A DNA stretch of 64,000 nucleotides from NCBI GenBank assembly GCA_025738555.1, contig JAOVFP010000019.1, positions 1,860,001 to 1,924,000 on the forward strand, given 5' to 3'. Shown here one piece after another: positions 1-11,986 of the stretch. The notes below the pieces were generated by a model. That model was not told the DNA's origin. It was given only the letters and a program-made list of their open reading frames with translations, and made no database searches. The position numbers and the translations under genes are program-made. This stretch comes from Cyathus striatus (taxonomy: Eukaryota > Basidiomycota > Agaricomycetes > Agaricales > Nidulariaceae). The stretch's first letter is position 1; each line of letters starts with the position of its first letter.

Positions 1-134
1 CATTTCCCAAAAAAGATACTCAGAAACATATATCACAAACTAGAATAAACATCTAATCAGAAGGCAGTACATAGCGCTATGCTTACACCTACCAAGACTA
101 CCAGGATCGAACTAAGTATACCCTAGTATCATCA

Positions 135-1525
135 TCAAGAACCCCCCCGCTCCCTACTCCAAGTCTCCTCAAACAACCGCTCAAGCCTCACATCATCCCT
201 ACCAATACACCTATACTCCCTCCCCTCCTCTCCCGTAAACGCCAAAAACACACGCTCCACCTCCGTTCGAATCCCACGCAGCTTCTTCATAGTGACCTCC
301 AACTGCCTCTCCTCCCTCTCCTCCAACATGGCGCCCCCCGCCCGTCTCTTCACATACTCCTACACATCCAAAAGATAAAGCACAAAAGCACTCCACATAC
401 GCGCCAAATGAACAACATAAAAACACTCGCTCGCCTCCAGTCCCCCCGTCCCAATATCAACCCCGACATCCCCTGCCACACAAAAAACAAGAGACGCAAG
501 CCCCCGTATCCGCATAATCATACTCCGTCACCAGAAATATGCCTTAAAGTCTCAGTATCATTGTACAGCTCCTCCACCTGCTCCAGGAGATCTTCACGGA
601 ACATATCGTCTTGAAAATCGTGTAAAGGGGAAGTAGAGGGTGGCTTGATATTGTACGCTTTTAACACTTCCGCTCTTTGGGTTGTGGTTGTTTCAAGTTT
701 CGCGTACGTGCGTATGATTTCGTCTTCTTTTGCGATGGGACGTATAGCGCGGAGGTAGTAGCTAAATGAGGGTGGGTGGAAAGTGAGATGAGCGTTTGGT
801 GTACAACTGTTCGCTTTATTGTCAGACCGTTATATGTCGCATAATTGAGAAAAGAAAACATACCTATGATTAACCCTTGAAATTATCGCACAAACCGCAC
901 GGAAACTAACCTCCCTCTTCCCTTCCTCTTCTCCTCCCACTTCCTCTTCCAGATCATACCGCATCAAAAGCTGATTCGTCCTCAACACACCATTCACCTC
1001 TCCTTACCAATCCCCCTCGAACGAATTATCCAACTACATAAGCTTCTCCCTCATCTCCCCACTCATTATCCCAAGCAGAACATCGAGAGCACGTTCAAAA
1101 AGCGTCGTCTCGCGACTACTACGGTACACTTCACACGCGTAGTACGAGAAGAAACTGTCGTCCGCAGGAAGCGGAGAAAAGTCAGGGAAATAAGGAGACA
1201 GCGGCGACGAGAATGCCACAATTAGATAGAACGAGGCGAGGTATGGATTCCATATGGGTATGAATCCCAGAGTAACGAGGAGAGGTCGTTCGGCGAGTAT
1301 CAATTCGTGCACTTCGATCGTGCGGCTTGCGAACATGCCTTCTCCTTTTCCTGTATCTCCTGTATCAGCGATGTGATACATATCTTTGCTCGCTTGAGGA
1401 AGTGGGGAGGGGAAGTTGGGATAGTTGAAGATAGTGGATTTGTGGTCGTCTTGGATGAGGCATTTGGTACCGTGTGGATCAGGTGTGGGGATTAAGGTGT
1501 AGATGAGACTCTGAGCTTGAAGACA
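135..1525 (-). pseudogene. SET-domain protein, broken
   Basis: The translation, read from about 1525 downwards, shows SET-domain landmarks in order: GKGEGMFASRTIEVHELILAE, then GVLRTN, then after a 57-bp intron (807-863, GTATGT...CAG) RVNHSCTPNA and LRAIRPIAKEDEIIRTYA. These match the N-terminal SET strand and the NHSCxPN signature of protein-lysine methyltransferase-like proteins common in mushroom fungi. Two in-frame stops (complement of 1034-1036 and 1004-1006) interrupt the stretch between them, where relatives read on without a break. The CxCxxC cluster expected after the SET core is absent; the reading continues into KPPSTSPLHDFQDD. Downstream (about 135-350) a Glu/Arg-rich C-terminal reading remains. 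A 35-bp mini-intron could remove both stops but would delete conserved residues, so I call it a pseudogene. Confidence 0.7.
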
Positions 1526-1549
1526 ATACTATGATAGACTCACGTAGAC

Positions 1550-1897
1550 TTGCGTTATAGAATAAAAGACTCGTTTCCCCCAGTTATCGCTGAGAAACTA
1601 GACCACAGCATGTTTATTTATCCCCAAGGAGCAGGCTATAACGAAAGAGTGGTCGATGAGCAGGGGAGAAATTTGATAGACGCCAGTCCAGCTTTAAGCA
1701 TTGCCGATTCTCAGCCAGACGAGTCCCAGTCTTCGATGAGGGTTGGTAACAAGGTCATATCACGCCAAGAAGCCTCTCATTACTTATATAAGCTTGAAAC
1801 GGGGTCGGTTCGAAACGAAGTTGAGGCTCGCAGTTTGAGTTGGGAGTCGAAACTCAATCGAAACTCAATCGAAACTGATTCGAATTTACCAACCTGA
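1550..1897 (+). other. Open frame of unknown status
   Basis: An uninterrupted 115-codon frame opens with LRYRIKDSFPP and closes with a polar tail. The first two thirds look protein-like (mixed hydrophobic and acidic residues), but no family is recognised, there is no ATG at its start, and its 3' part runs into an AACTCGA/GAATCGA repeat. It lies just upstream of the decayed SET gene on the opposite strand. It may be a remnant exon or chance. Confidence 0.2.
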
Positions 1898-1965
1898 GAA
1901 CCAGGAGTTGGACTGATTCAAATTTCATAACGTTTACGGACACTCGTTACAGTCTGAGAGTGGTC
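1820..1965. repeat. AACTCGA-type degenerate repeat
   Basis: Short degenerate units built on AACTCAATCGA / GATTCGAATT follow one another here. They resemble the larger AACTCGA arrays at about 44.4-44.6 and 52.3-52.75 kb and may be a remnant end of the same element family. Confidence 0.35.
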
Positions 1966-2300
1966 ATTCGGAGTACCGGTCGATAAACTTGGGACGTACT
2001 GCAGTACTGGATTGAAGCTTAAGTTTGGAGCAAGTTCAGAGGATTCGGAAAAAGTTTACAGAATGATGATAGTGCCACGTGAAGAATATTTGGCATCAAC
2101 GTGTGTGCCAAACACTTATGTAAATCCATACGTAAGTTATGACACAGCCACCATTTCTCTTTGAGTTTAAACTTCAAGCTGGCAACATACAGCAGCTCCG
2201 AACAATCGGTTCGAAGTGCGTCAGATAAGTAAGGGGCCCAGGCTCTGAACAAACACCACATGCACATAACTACCCACACATACTCTACACAACATTCATT

Positions 2301-2777
2301 CTAATTCGTATATATTATACTTTTGTACTTCGAAGTCACAGCACCCATCTCAACGGAATCAGAACCGACACCATCCCTCCAAAGAGAGCGCATAGACAAC
2401 GCAACAGCTCTCCAAATTTGACACACCAAAGTAATAGCACGGGCATTCGCACGTCGCTCATCATACATGCACCCCGAATGCACACAAAAGTCAAATATGC
2501 GCGCTAACACGTTACAAGGCAACTGTTCAGCAATAGCAATAACTTTGCATAGCTTCCTTCCCATATCAAAGAGCTCATTTCGAAGTCCTACATAAAACTC
2601 TAAAACTGGAACATTTCTAGCCCTGATGGAAAGTTTGATTTCCCCCTGCATCCATTTGATATCGGAGTCTATTTGAGATATTGTTGATTTTATTGATTGT
2701 AATCTGTCTCGTGGGGAAGAGGTACCGCGTTTAAGGTCGTCTGCAAGGCTTTGCTTGAGATTTGGGAGGCGGAGCAT
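2301..2777 (-). pseudogene. F-box protein N-terminal fragment
   Basis: The 158-codon frame begins MLRLPNLKQSL, passes through a heptad-like stretch (about residues 20-60: RLQSIKSTISQIDSDIKWMQGE) and reaches a fungal F-box (about 85-135): EQLPCNVLARIFDFCV ... ITLVCQIWRAVALSMRSLW. This order (short coiled coil, then F-box with the VCxxWRxxALSxxSLW end) is standard for Agaricomycete F-box proteins, which usually continue for 300-450 residues of leucine-rich repeats. Here the frame stops shortly after the F-box and I see no leucine-rich continuation below 2300. F-box proteins link substrates to SCF ubiquitin ligases; a fragment without a substrate-binding part would not be expected to work in that way. 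No intron is needed within the fragment. Confidence 0.65.
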
Positions 2778-3491
2778 GATGATTCTTGCATATGGATCGC
2801 TGGATGAATGAATTAGTCCGTATTAAAGAAAGTTAATTGGGAGCGCTTTTACATTGGATAGTTACGGATCTGCACCGTACCGTAAGGATCACAAGGTAAC
2901 CCAATAATCATGCTGTTATAGATCAAGTGTGGATGAAAACATGGGGTGAAGTGTTGATAATAAATTAACGCGCATATTCAGTCAATTCACCGGTCACTAG
3001 GAATATCTCGCACATTCAATCAAGTAAGTAAGAACTAAGAATCTCGACTATCTACGCTCTCATCTCAATTCATTAAATCGGTCACGGGACGACTCGCCTC
3101 GTTAAGGTTCGTGAACATCAAAGATAATGAGAGGAAATATGAAGTACACGAGCAAACTACACGACCGGGAAGGAGGGGAAGGTGGAGAAGGAGAGAAGCA
3201 ACGTAGTCACTGAGCCAATACTTGGGCGTAATTCAAGTAAACACAGAAGGTGGATATTCTGAATTGCGTCTCCTATTCCCTTCTTCCAACGACATATGCG
3301 TCGTGTCCCTTTGTGCGAAGATAATTGACCGAGATACAATTGGACCGCTCTCCCCCGAGTCTCTATCATTCGTTTGTCGAAGTCGCAATATTAATCTTGA
3401 TCCCTAAAGGAAAGTTATTGATATACACTAGTCCTAAAGCGATATTACTTGCCAGTGCTGACATAATTGCAATATAACAACTAAGAGAACA

Positions 3492-4440
3492 TTAAATGTT
3501 ACAAATAAGATCGATGTTTCCCGCTGTATTACTTACGGAGCCAGTATAGTGGCAAATACACTCAGCTGAAGAACCGAAGCCAATGTTCCGACCAATGTCG
3601 ACCCTGTAGTTCAATTGTGAACAAGCAGCAAGATAAAGTAGTAAAGAGATTTCACTGACCAAACAAGAGGAAAAAATAGAGCACTCCGTCACGAAAAACC
3701 AAGCCAATAAGTGGGGAAGGATCTTCAAAATTTGATTGTTTTCGTCTTAGTACAGTTCTAAGACCTCTACTGTCACGGATGAAATCCTTCCCAACTCTTC
3801 TCAGTGTCAAAAAGAATAATGTACCTATTGTAATATGAGTTATTATTGGTGAAGCTGTTACATACTGATAGATAAAACCTGACGTACTTTGAAGTGCAAG
3901 TGTCGAGCCAAAACAAAGAGTTTGTAGACGTATAAGAATTTCTGATACATCCTCCACGCAACCGAAACCTGGGATTGTAACAACACTTCGAGAATCAGCG
4001 ACAGAGATGATGAGTGTGATTGTGAGGGTAACCTAAAAGTTCTACTAAGTTAGTAATAGTCATTATTGCAGCTAAATTTCACAGACCGCTATTTGCACTG
4101 AATCCGTGAAGGTTAATTATTGGTCTGTTAAACAGTTTATGACTTACCGATGAATGCTGCTGCTAGAGAATAAACAACTGTGTAGATAATAAGTGTAGAT
4201 CTAGAAGCTGTCGAATATTACTGACTTCGTCTGGTGTTACCATAAAGTGCGCTCACACGCCATATAAACATGAGGTCAACTGAGCCTGTTATAATCACCA
4301 GACCCCCACTTTTAAATAAATATAACATGACCCCAGTTAATGCTGCGAGTTTTTCAGCTTAACATTGTATACTCACATTGAGTGGAACCACGCAGCGGCT
4401 CGACAGCTGTTAGCATGTTCAGAACTATGAAGTTATACTT
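3492..4440 (-). pseudogene. Multi-pass membrane protein, DUF6533-like, broken
   Basis: Fragments of a family of seven-segment membrane proteins that is widespread in basidiomycetes appear in order on the minus strand. First comes an exon ending LRGSTQ, then after an intron (GTGAGT...CTCAG) FDLMFIWRVSALYGNTRRS (the 'RVYALYGRSRR' landmark), then the hydrophobic STLIIYTVVYSLAAAFI. A further exon starts VTLTITLIISVADSRSVV and includes the conserved loop and helices around IPGFGC, ITHITIGTLFFLTLRRV and SPLIGLVFRDGVLYFFLLFG. The landmark SPLxxLxxRDGxxYF supports the family call. An in-frame TAA (complement of 4218-4220) splits the ALYG motif from the next helix and no normal-sized intron removes it. 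The last part (3157-3600) is not convincing. Probably a decaying gene. Confidence 0.55.
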
Positions 4441-4449
4441 GAAGTATCT

Positions 4450-7400
4450 CTACGTACACCTGGTGAATATGTATAAATTTAGTGCATTTGCCTTCTTCAA
4501 AGGGTGACATGTCTCACAGGAATGGAGGTTGCTTCACTTATAGCGTGTATCGGAGCTAGTATGGGCACTATTTGAATTATCTACTAATGTATGCATTGAA
4601 CTTACAGATTGTCTCAATGCTGTATTTGAAGTTTACATGTAGTATGTCGCAGAGTAAATGAAAGCTTACAATAGATAGATAGGGCAGTAGTATCGTGCAA
4701 TAATATACAATGATTTTGGTATTGACCATTTCATATCACTTCACAATTATATAGTTGGAATGAGTGGAAGATATTGAATGTTCAATTTCCCTTACCACCA
4801 TATGTAGTTTACCTGTTTCAACCGGGAATAAATGGTGAGTCTACGCTACAATACCATGTAGCCGCCACTTGAATACCTCGTCAGGAAAGTTATGCACAAT
4901 ATCATACGCCAAAGAAGCAATGGAAACAACTGAAACTAAACATTAGCCTTGTGATTTAATCAACAATACAAGCCAAACTTGCCATATGCCATGCTAACGT
5001 TTCTGTGGTATTCAGCGTATTCCGTCAATTCATTAATAATATCCATTGTGACGGTTGAAACATGAGATTTTCCAAGTCATGTAAGTGCTGTATATCCCAT
5101 TTATATACTGGTGTATGCCACTGCCAGTCCCTGCCAAGCCCTGCGCCTCTACAAATGAACGATTGATCATCATGCAGGGGCGGCGAGATACATTGAACCA
5201 TTACTGTTTTTGCACTTCTTGCGGCGGGATTTTTCACACATACTGTAATTGAAACGGGAGTTGGTTGGGCTTTGCATTTCGTCTAGTCCTTTGCTTACGC
5301 TGTTCAACTTTGTAACGCGCATGATAAGTTGATTTGGCAATGGTATATGAAGACTCAATGAAGAGGACATCATCAAGCATTGAGAATATGTATGTACATG
5401 ACAGGCATTTGTCCCATCGTCAGCCCTGTCAGTGTCACCGTTCAAGCGTTCACGTAAGATCGCCAGGAGTTGCTGCCATCACAACGAGATTTTTTTTTCG
5501 CACGAATATATGTATGAGCTTACCGACGTTTAAGCGCTTTCAGATTGGTTCTCAGAGAAGCCATCAGTTGATATCTTTCAGTTTAGTCACAAGTTGTACA
5601 GCACTTCTAATAGAATACGAAAAATAGCACGGTTTGGTGTAGCACAAGTTTAGTAAAGGAAGAGCCAAGCTTGTGGAGTGGTTGTGGTATAATGCATAAT
5701 GGTTGAAATGAAACGTTGAACAGCTTGAAGGTAGTTACAGTCAAACTTGTAGTAGCCCATAGGGGTCGGTGGACGTCTAAAACAATGGGTTATAGATTGT
5801 TATGGAACTGTGGAATGCTGCGACCGGTGATGTGTCCCCTGTTACTATTCGATTCCAAATACGGAAATTGCTGATGCCGGCGAAACCCGGGAACACGCTG
5901 GTTCATTCTCACAACTGAACCAAGTGTTTGGCATTGGCCTCCCGTTGTTTGGCTGCGTGCCGCCTTGTGTGTGCGAGAGAAAGGTGCCCTTGAGGAGCAC
6001 CACAGTAGGCATTGCGCTAATGGCATCCTGAATGCACGAGTAAATATTTTCCAGTATTTTATGGAAGGCATGATATAGCTAGATTCATGTAAAATTAAGA
6101 TAAATGGAAAAAAAAATGCGATATTAAATGTAGAACCAGTGGTTTTTAACTGTGTTCAATATACTTACCAGTAAGCATGAAGTTTTTGGTCTCATCTTGA
6201 TTAACATCCCATGCTTGTTGAATATGATTTAAGTAATATAGTAATGTACACTGATTTTATGTAATGTTGGAAGTTGTGCAACTTGTAGCACCAAATGTCA
6301 AATGAAATTTATATAATAGTAGAAATACAGTGTTTTTATGACTATTTAAATGTGCCCCAGTACGAAATAAGAGCCTAAATAATGTATGATAATCACTGGA
6401 AAGATTTGCAAAGGAAAAAGAATACAAGTGACCAGAAAGGTTAGAGATGAAATACTTACAATATTTAAATGATACTTGCTACAATAGTACAACTGAAGGA
6501 AAATATAAATAATTGACACGATAGTACACCAAAAATCACCAAGGAATGCGGACTAAAACATACATAACTGAGAAATGGTTTCATGGCAAAAGAAGGTGTG
6601 TGACAGAAAGGAATAACGCGATAATAATGTTGATCTAAGCGCATAAAGGTTTCACCGCAGTGCGCCTCACGATATTATGTTCCTTTTTATTTCTCTTTAT
6701 TCATATGTTTACCTTTCTCCATTTTACTTACTGTACGCCCCAGTGGCACTCTTAGACAGTATATATAGACATTAGATACATCATTACACCTCGGCCTCAG
6801 TACTCAGTCGTTGTATTCATACATTGCATTGAGGTGAGATATCTTACTTACCGTTCCTCTGTAACTCTTGCTTACCTGACGCATAGATATAATATCTAAC
6901 TACTCTCCTCGTGTGTATAGACTAAACTTGTAGATATCTATTTCTACAAATAACAACATAAACTTAACATAACTGACGCACACAGGGCCACAAATTTACA
7001 TTAGTAATACTTAAGTAACAGTAATATTGGCTAACCGCGCAAATTGGCTCACGAAATGATGAATAAACGCCCAGCTAGGCGTGCGGGTTGACAGCGAAAT
7101 GAGCCGTGAGAATACATATGTCCCTGAGAGATCCAATCGGATAGTAACAGGGGACTACAAACTCTGCTGCGACATACATTTCGCTAGGTCACAGGGATCA
7201 TTACGTAATATTACCAACCAATCACAGAGCGTAATGGGGCTTCGGCCAATCATATTGCCAGAAGGTGGGATCTCGACCGCGATCCACAAATTGACTTATA
7301 GGGAAATTCAGAGGTCCCTATAACCCAACTAAGTACCTTAAATGGTAGTGGGTTATGGGGACATTTGTATTTCCTAAGAAGACAATTTGTGGATCGTGTT

Positions 7401-7700
7401 CGGAATCTCATTTTCTGTTGGCCTTGAAGTGCTGGCACCTGGTCATTTCCTGGCACTTGCTGGATCGCCTGCCTCCTGCTCCCCCTACCTAGTCTTATCT
7501 TTCTCCTTCCTATACTCCCCCACTGCTCGACTCCGTTGCGTACATTAACTACTCCCACTTTAATTATTCTTCGCTTTGTCGATAACGTGTGCATTACCAC
7601 CAGATAAGTATGCCATCTAAATTCTTCATCTACCTGTTCAGTGTCGTTCATCGGATCTATCACCTATTCAAGATGCACACCCACGTTCTTTTGGTCACCA
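4450..7700. other. No gene recognised
   Basis: AT-rich sequence with only short, unrecognised open frames. A hairpin-like stretch at 7324-7360 (ACCTTAAATGGTAGTGGG) has a close relative at 47168-47195. Confidence 0.5.
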
Positions 7701-7704
7701 AGGT

Positions 7705-7728
7705 GTAGAGCAGGCGTTCCGCCTGCAT
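7705..7728 (+). repeat. Short palindromic motif, copy 1
   Basis: GTAGAGCAGGCG followed by TTCCGCCTGCA can form a hairpin. Two further copies lie at 33155-33181 and 54721-54744. Confidence 0.6.
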
Positions 7729-8832
7729 GGTGGAATCGACACATTAGCGAGTAGTATGACGCTCCAATGTGTCATTTATTCGCCGTACTTAACCGTTGCC
7801 GTACTCACAATAACTACTTGTTTTTCCGTATTTTCGGTACACATCTATACATCTACTATATTCTACATGTAAATATATCCTATTACTCCGGGTATGTCTT
7901 TTATAATGACCGTTTTGACGAGTTTCTGAGACCTCGGAAATATCCGTTATAATTCCCACGCTCTTCTTGAGTGTCGTGCCGTACATCCAACTTCATTCTA
8001 CTGTACGTTAGGCATTACCGAACTTCGTTTTAGCTCTTATTTCGTTGTTGGATATCGCAGTAGCAGATGAATTACACTACAAAGGCTTATCATATGGTAC
8101 TTCTCGATGTTATCTCATATATAAATGTACCTGTACACTGCCCATCATAATATGGCCATGTCCAGATAGTACTTACCTTACATACCTTCAAGCTAATGTG
8201 CATGGTTAAACTTAATAGTTGTTGAACTCAGATAAGCTAAAATACTTTTTGTGGTACCTGTGTTTTAACACAGGACATTTTCTGTTTAACCTAGTTAAAT
8301 TCAAAGCTAAGACATTTGATAACCACCTACAAGGCTCTAATTTTTATGTTATACTCCTTCCACACCACTTTTACATAACATACACAGCTTGCTGTATTGA
8401 TAGCAAATTTATACATACCTTTTGGTGAGCAGTATCATTACAGGTACTTAAATATTGGATGTAACAATGAGAACTACCATATAATAAATATTTTCGGTAT
8501 CAATTATCGCTTGACACAACGTACAAGAATAAAAGAAGAGCTTAAACGAAGTTCTATGATGTTTAACGGTACAGTAGAATGAAGCTGGATGTACGGCATG
8601 ACGCTCAAGAAGAGCGTGGGAATTATAACGGATATTTCCGAGGTCTCAGAAACTCGTCAAAACGGTCATTATAAAAGACATACCCGGAGTAATAGGATAT
8701 ATTTACATGTAGAATATAGTAGATGTATAGATGTGTACTGAAAATACGGAAAAACAAGTAGTTATTGTGAGTACGGCAATGGTTAAGTACGGTAAACCGA
8801 ACTACGAGTACGGCGAATAAATGACACATTGG

Positions 8833-9918
8833 TATGACGCTCCAACTATAAATAAATTCACCGTACTAAAAACCCGTGCCGTACTTCGGTTGCCGTAAAT
8901 AAGTGTCGCCGTAATCGCAGAATTGGCTTATTTCTCACTATTTTAAAGATAAAACTATTCTACTTTTTATGCTATATACTTACATATTATAAATCTACAC
9001 ATATGTTGGAGAAAAGGATCTATTCGATGACTTTTTGCAGCCTCGGAAATATCCGAATTAATTCTCACCCTCTCCAGACCGTACAGCGCCATGTACATTT
9101 AACCTCATTCGGCCGCACTTACTTTTAAGCATTACAATTTAGAGTCTCGATTCGTGGTTTTACATTATATTAGTTGATAATTGACACTACGTAAGGGCTT
9201 TTAAATAGTAAGTAAAATGTTATAGCTTATCTTTGGTATAATAACATACTGTAGTACACTCATTCGAGTGTGTCCATGTTCAGAGCAACAGTGCACCGCT
9301 GATAGCAAAAAAAACATAATTTGATCTGATTATCCTGAGGTACCGGTTGCCTTGTCATATTTGTATCATATATTTCTACTTGCTATGCACATAGCTCTTG
9401 TTTATCCAGCGTGACAATGCCATGTCTATTCAGATAATCAGATCAAATTATGTTTTTTTTCTGTCATCAGTGGTGCACTGTCGCTCTGAACATGGACACA
9501 CTTGAATGAGTGTACCGAAAATAAATTCTAACATTTTAACTACTATTTAAAAGCCCTTACGTACTGTCAATTATCAACTAATATAATGTAAAACCACGAA
9601 TCGAGACTCTAAATTGTAATGCTTAAAAGTAAGTGCGGCCGAATGAGGTTAAATGTACATGGCGCTGTACGGTCTGGAGAGGGTGAGAATTAATTCGGAT
9701 ATTTCCGAGGCTGCAAAAAGTCATTGAATAGATCCTTTTCTCCAACATACGTGTAGATTTATAATATGTAAGTATATAGCATAAAAAGTAGAATAGTTTT
9801 ATCTTTAAAATAGTGAGAAATAAGCCAATTCTGCGATTACGGCGACACTTATTTATGGCAACCGAAGTACGGCACAGGTTTTTAGTACAGTGAATTTATT
9901 TATAGTTGGAGCGTCATA
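8833..9918. mobile_element. Foldback element B (1,086 bp)
   Basis: It begins TATGACGCTCCAACTATAAA and ends with the reverse complement. The arms (8833-about 9342 and about 9436-9918) are near-perfect inverted repeats, leaving a loop of roughly 95 bp. The flanks are CATTGG on both sides (8827-8832 and 9919-9924), read as a 6-bp target duplication. It lies inside the right terminus of element A. No coding capacity was recognised. Confidence 0.88.
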
Positions 9919-9932
9919 CATTGGAGCGTCAT

Positions 9933-11556
9933 TATGACGCTCCGTTTGATCAAAAAATAACCGTGCCGTAGTTCGGCTGCCGTAGCAAAGGGGGTGCCGT
10001 AGCATTGGTCATTTCATGTTTTTTTCAGCTAATTCTTATGTTTTCGATGTGATTATACATTATATGATATTATTAAGCTATTATAACGAAAATATATGCC
10101 TGAAAAGTCTCTTTTCCGGTCGTTTCGCATGTAAAATTTGTTTTCCCATGCTTGCTGAACATGCGGAGACTCTTCAATAATACTTACAAGACAGTAAAAT
10201 AAATGGATACATATTATCAAAGTGACTTAATGTACTCCTATGGTGTACATAGGGACTTGTACAAGTCAATTTTTCAACAAATTCTGCTGTCATTAAGTCA
10301 ATCAACCCAGAGAAGTGATAGAATGACGGTGTATTATTAGGTTCTTCATTAGCATTAGTATTAATGGTATAAAAATTTATAACTATTAAAAATAGTGCAA
10401 AACTTGCTTTTTAAGATATTCACAATGCCTATATTTATAGTACGGGCCTAGCAAATATTTTTGAAGTCTCCGCGCATTGAGAAAGCGTGGGAAAATAACC
10501 TTCGCATGCGATACAACATGAAGAACAGAAGCCCCGAGGGCAATTTTCGGGCTAAAATGTCATTATAAGTGTCCCTAAATCTCATGATAACAATTAAATT
10601 GACCTGAAAACTATGTATTTCACGATATTTTTTGTTCAGCAGTATTTCCCACACTTAATTGAAAAGCCCCACATCGCAACAACCCAATGTACATGTGCTC
10701 GCTTGCCATTTGGGTCTCCGGACATAAATAAATTATATATGTAAATAGTACAAGAGAGTATGGCTTATGAATGTTGAAAGGTGGATCGACAGCACTGTAA
10801 GATTGCTGTAGGTCATTTCAACCAAGCATGGGAAGGGCGTGGGAAATACTGTTGAACGTAACATTTCGTGAATTAACATAGCTTTCGGAGACTATTTTAT
10901 TGTTATGATGAAATTTAGGAACGCCTATAGTGGTATTTGAGCCTTAAAATTGTTCTAAAAGTCTCCGCTTTTCGTGTTGTTTCGCAACGAAGGTTTTTCC
11001 CACACTTTCTCAATGCACGGAGACTTCAAAAATATTTGCTAGGCCCGTACTATAAATATAGGCATTGTGAATATCTTAAAAAGCAAGTTTTGCACTATTT
11101 TTAATAGTTATAAATTTTTATACCATTAATACTAATGCTAATGAAGAACCTAATAATACACCGTCATTCTATCACTTCTCTGGGTTGATTGACTTAATGA
11201 CAGCAGAATTTGTTGAAAACTTGACTTGTACAAGTCCCTATGTACACCATAGGAGTACATTAAGTCACTTTGATAATATGTATCCATTTATTTTACTGTC
11301 TTGTAAGTATTATTGAAGAGTCTCCGCATGTTCAGCAAGCGTGGGAAAACAAATTTTACATGCGAAACGACCGGAAAAGAGACTTTTCAGGCATATATTT
11401 TCGTTATAATAGCTTAATAATATCATATAATGTATAATCACATTGAAAACATAAGAATTAGCTGAAAAAAACATGAAATGACCAATGCTACGGCACCCCT
11501 TTGCTACGGCAGCCGAACTACGGCACGGTTATTTTTTGATCAAATGGAGCGTCATA
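9933..11556. mobile_element. Foldback element C (1,624 bp)
   Basis: It has the same TATGACGCTCC termini as A and B but a different interior. Left and right halves are inverted copies over most of their length (for example the CTAGCAAATATTTTTGAAG block near 10449 and its mirror near 11035). CGTCAT occurs at both junctions (9927-9932 and 11557-11562), a 6-bp target duplication. It too sits in the right terminus of element A, eight bases from B. Subterminal CCGTGCCGTAG/CTACGGCACGG boxes are present. No transposase was recognised. Confidence 0.87.
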
Positions 11557-11563
11557 CGTCATA

Positions 11564-11671
11564 GTCCCGTACCCGTACTGTATGAACAATTTATTTTGCT
11601 CATACGGTACGGCAATATACACCGTACCGTATAAGCCGTAACCGTTTTGTACGGTTACGGTTGGCAGCCCT
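11564..11671. mobile_element. hAT-like terminus with CCGTAC boxes
   Basis: Dense GTACGG/CCGTAC boxes lead to the end ACGGTTACGGTTGGCAGCCC, whose reverse complement begins GGGCTGCCAACCG, a layout typical of non-autonomous hAT ends in fungi. The following ATTAGCGAGT (11672-11681) also occurs immediately left of element A (7743-7752), which suggests that an older element spans the whole nest. The matching left terminus is not visible. Confidence 0.45.
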
Positions 11672-11986
11672 ATTAGCGAGTTCTGCAGACGCGTCAGAGT
11701 CATGTGATCTACAACGTAATTGAAGCTCGAACACGTACACGTCGCCAACTCATCTTTCACCTCTGTCTGCACAATGCCCCCCAATGCTCTCGATATCGGA
11801 CCGACTTCTCCTCAACGCCGGACAAACTATCATACAAACAAGCAACCAAAGCACTCGGTTATGGACACTCGAAGCTAGGGACAGCTGAACTCGCTCACAA
11901 ACTGAAGATCTCGACATCAGCATCTCAACATCCAGTCTTTCAGTACCCACCATCGCTACATTTCTCCCTTCTCCTCATATCACACC

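Larger units (their letters stand above)
7755..11563. mobile_element. Foldback element A, split by insertions B and C
   Basis: Element A starts with TATGACGCTCC at 7755. Its right half runs to 8832, then resumes at 9925-9932 after element B, and its last base is at 11563 after element C. Without B and C it would be about 1,087 bp, nearly identical in length to B. Its outer arms (about 7766-8000 and 8585-8832) are inverted repeats of one another and share internal blocks with B, such as CTCGGAAATATCCG. Both arms are rich in GTACGG/CCGTAC boxes near the ends. No open frame resembles a transposase, so it is probably non-autonomous. A clear target duplication is not seen at the outer ends (GAGTAG against GTCCCG). 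Confidence 0.8.

Noticed and set aside
7250..7663. 137-codon minus-strand frame
   Set aside because: No family resemblance, no splice logic, and it overlaps a repeat hairpin; likely chance.
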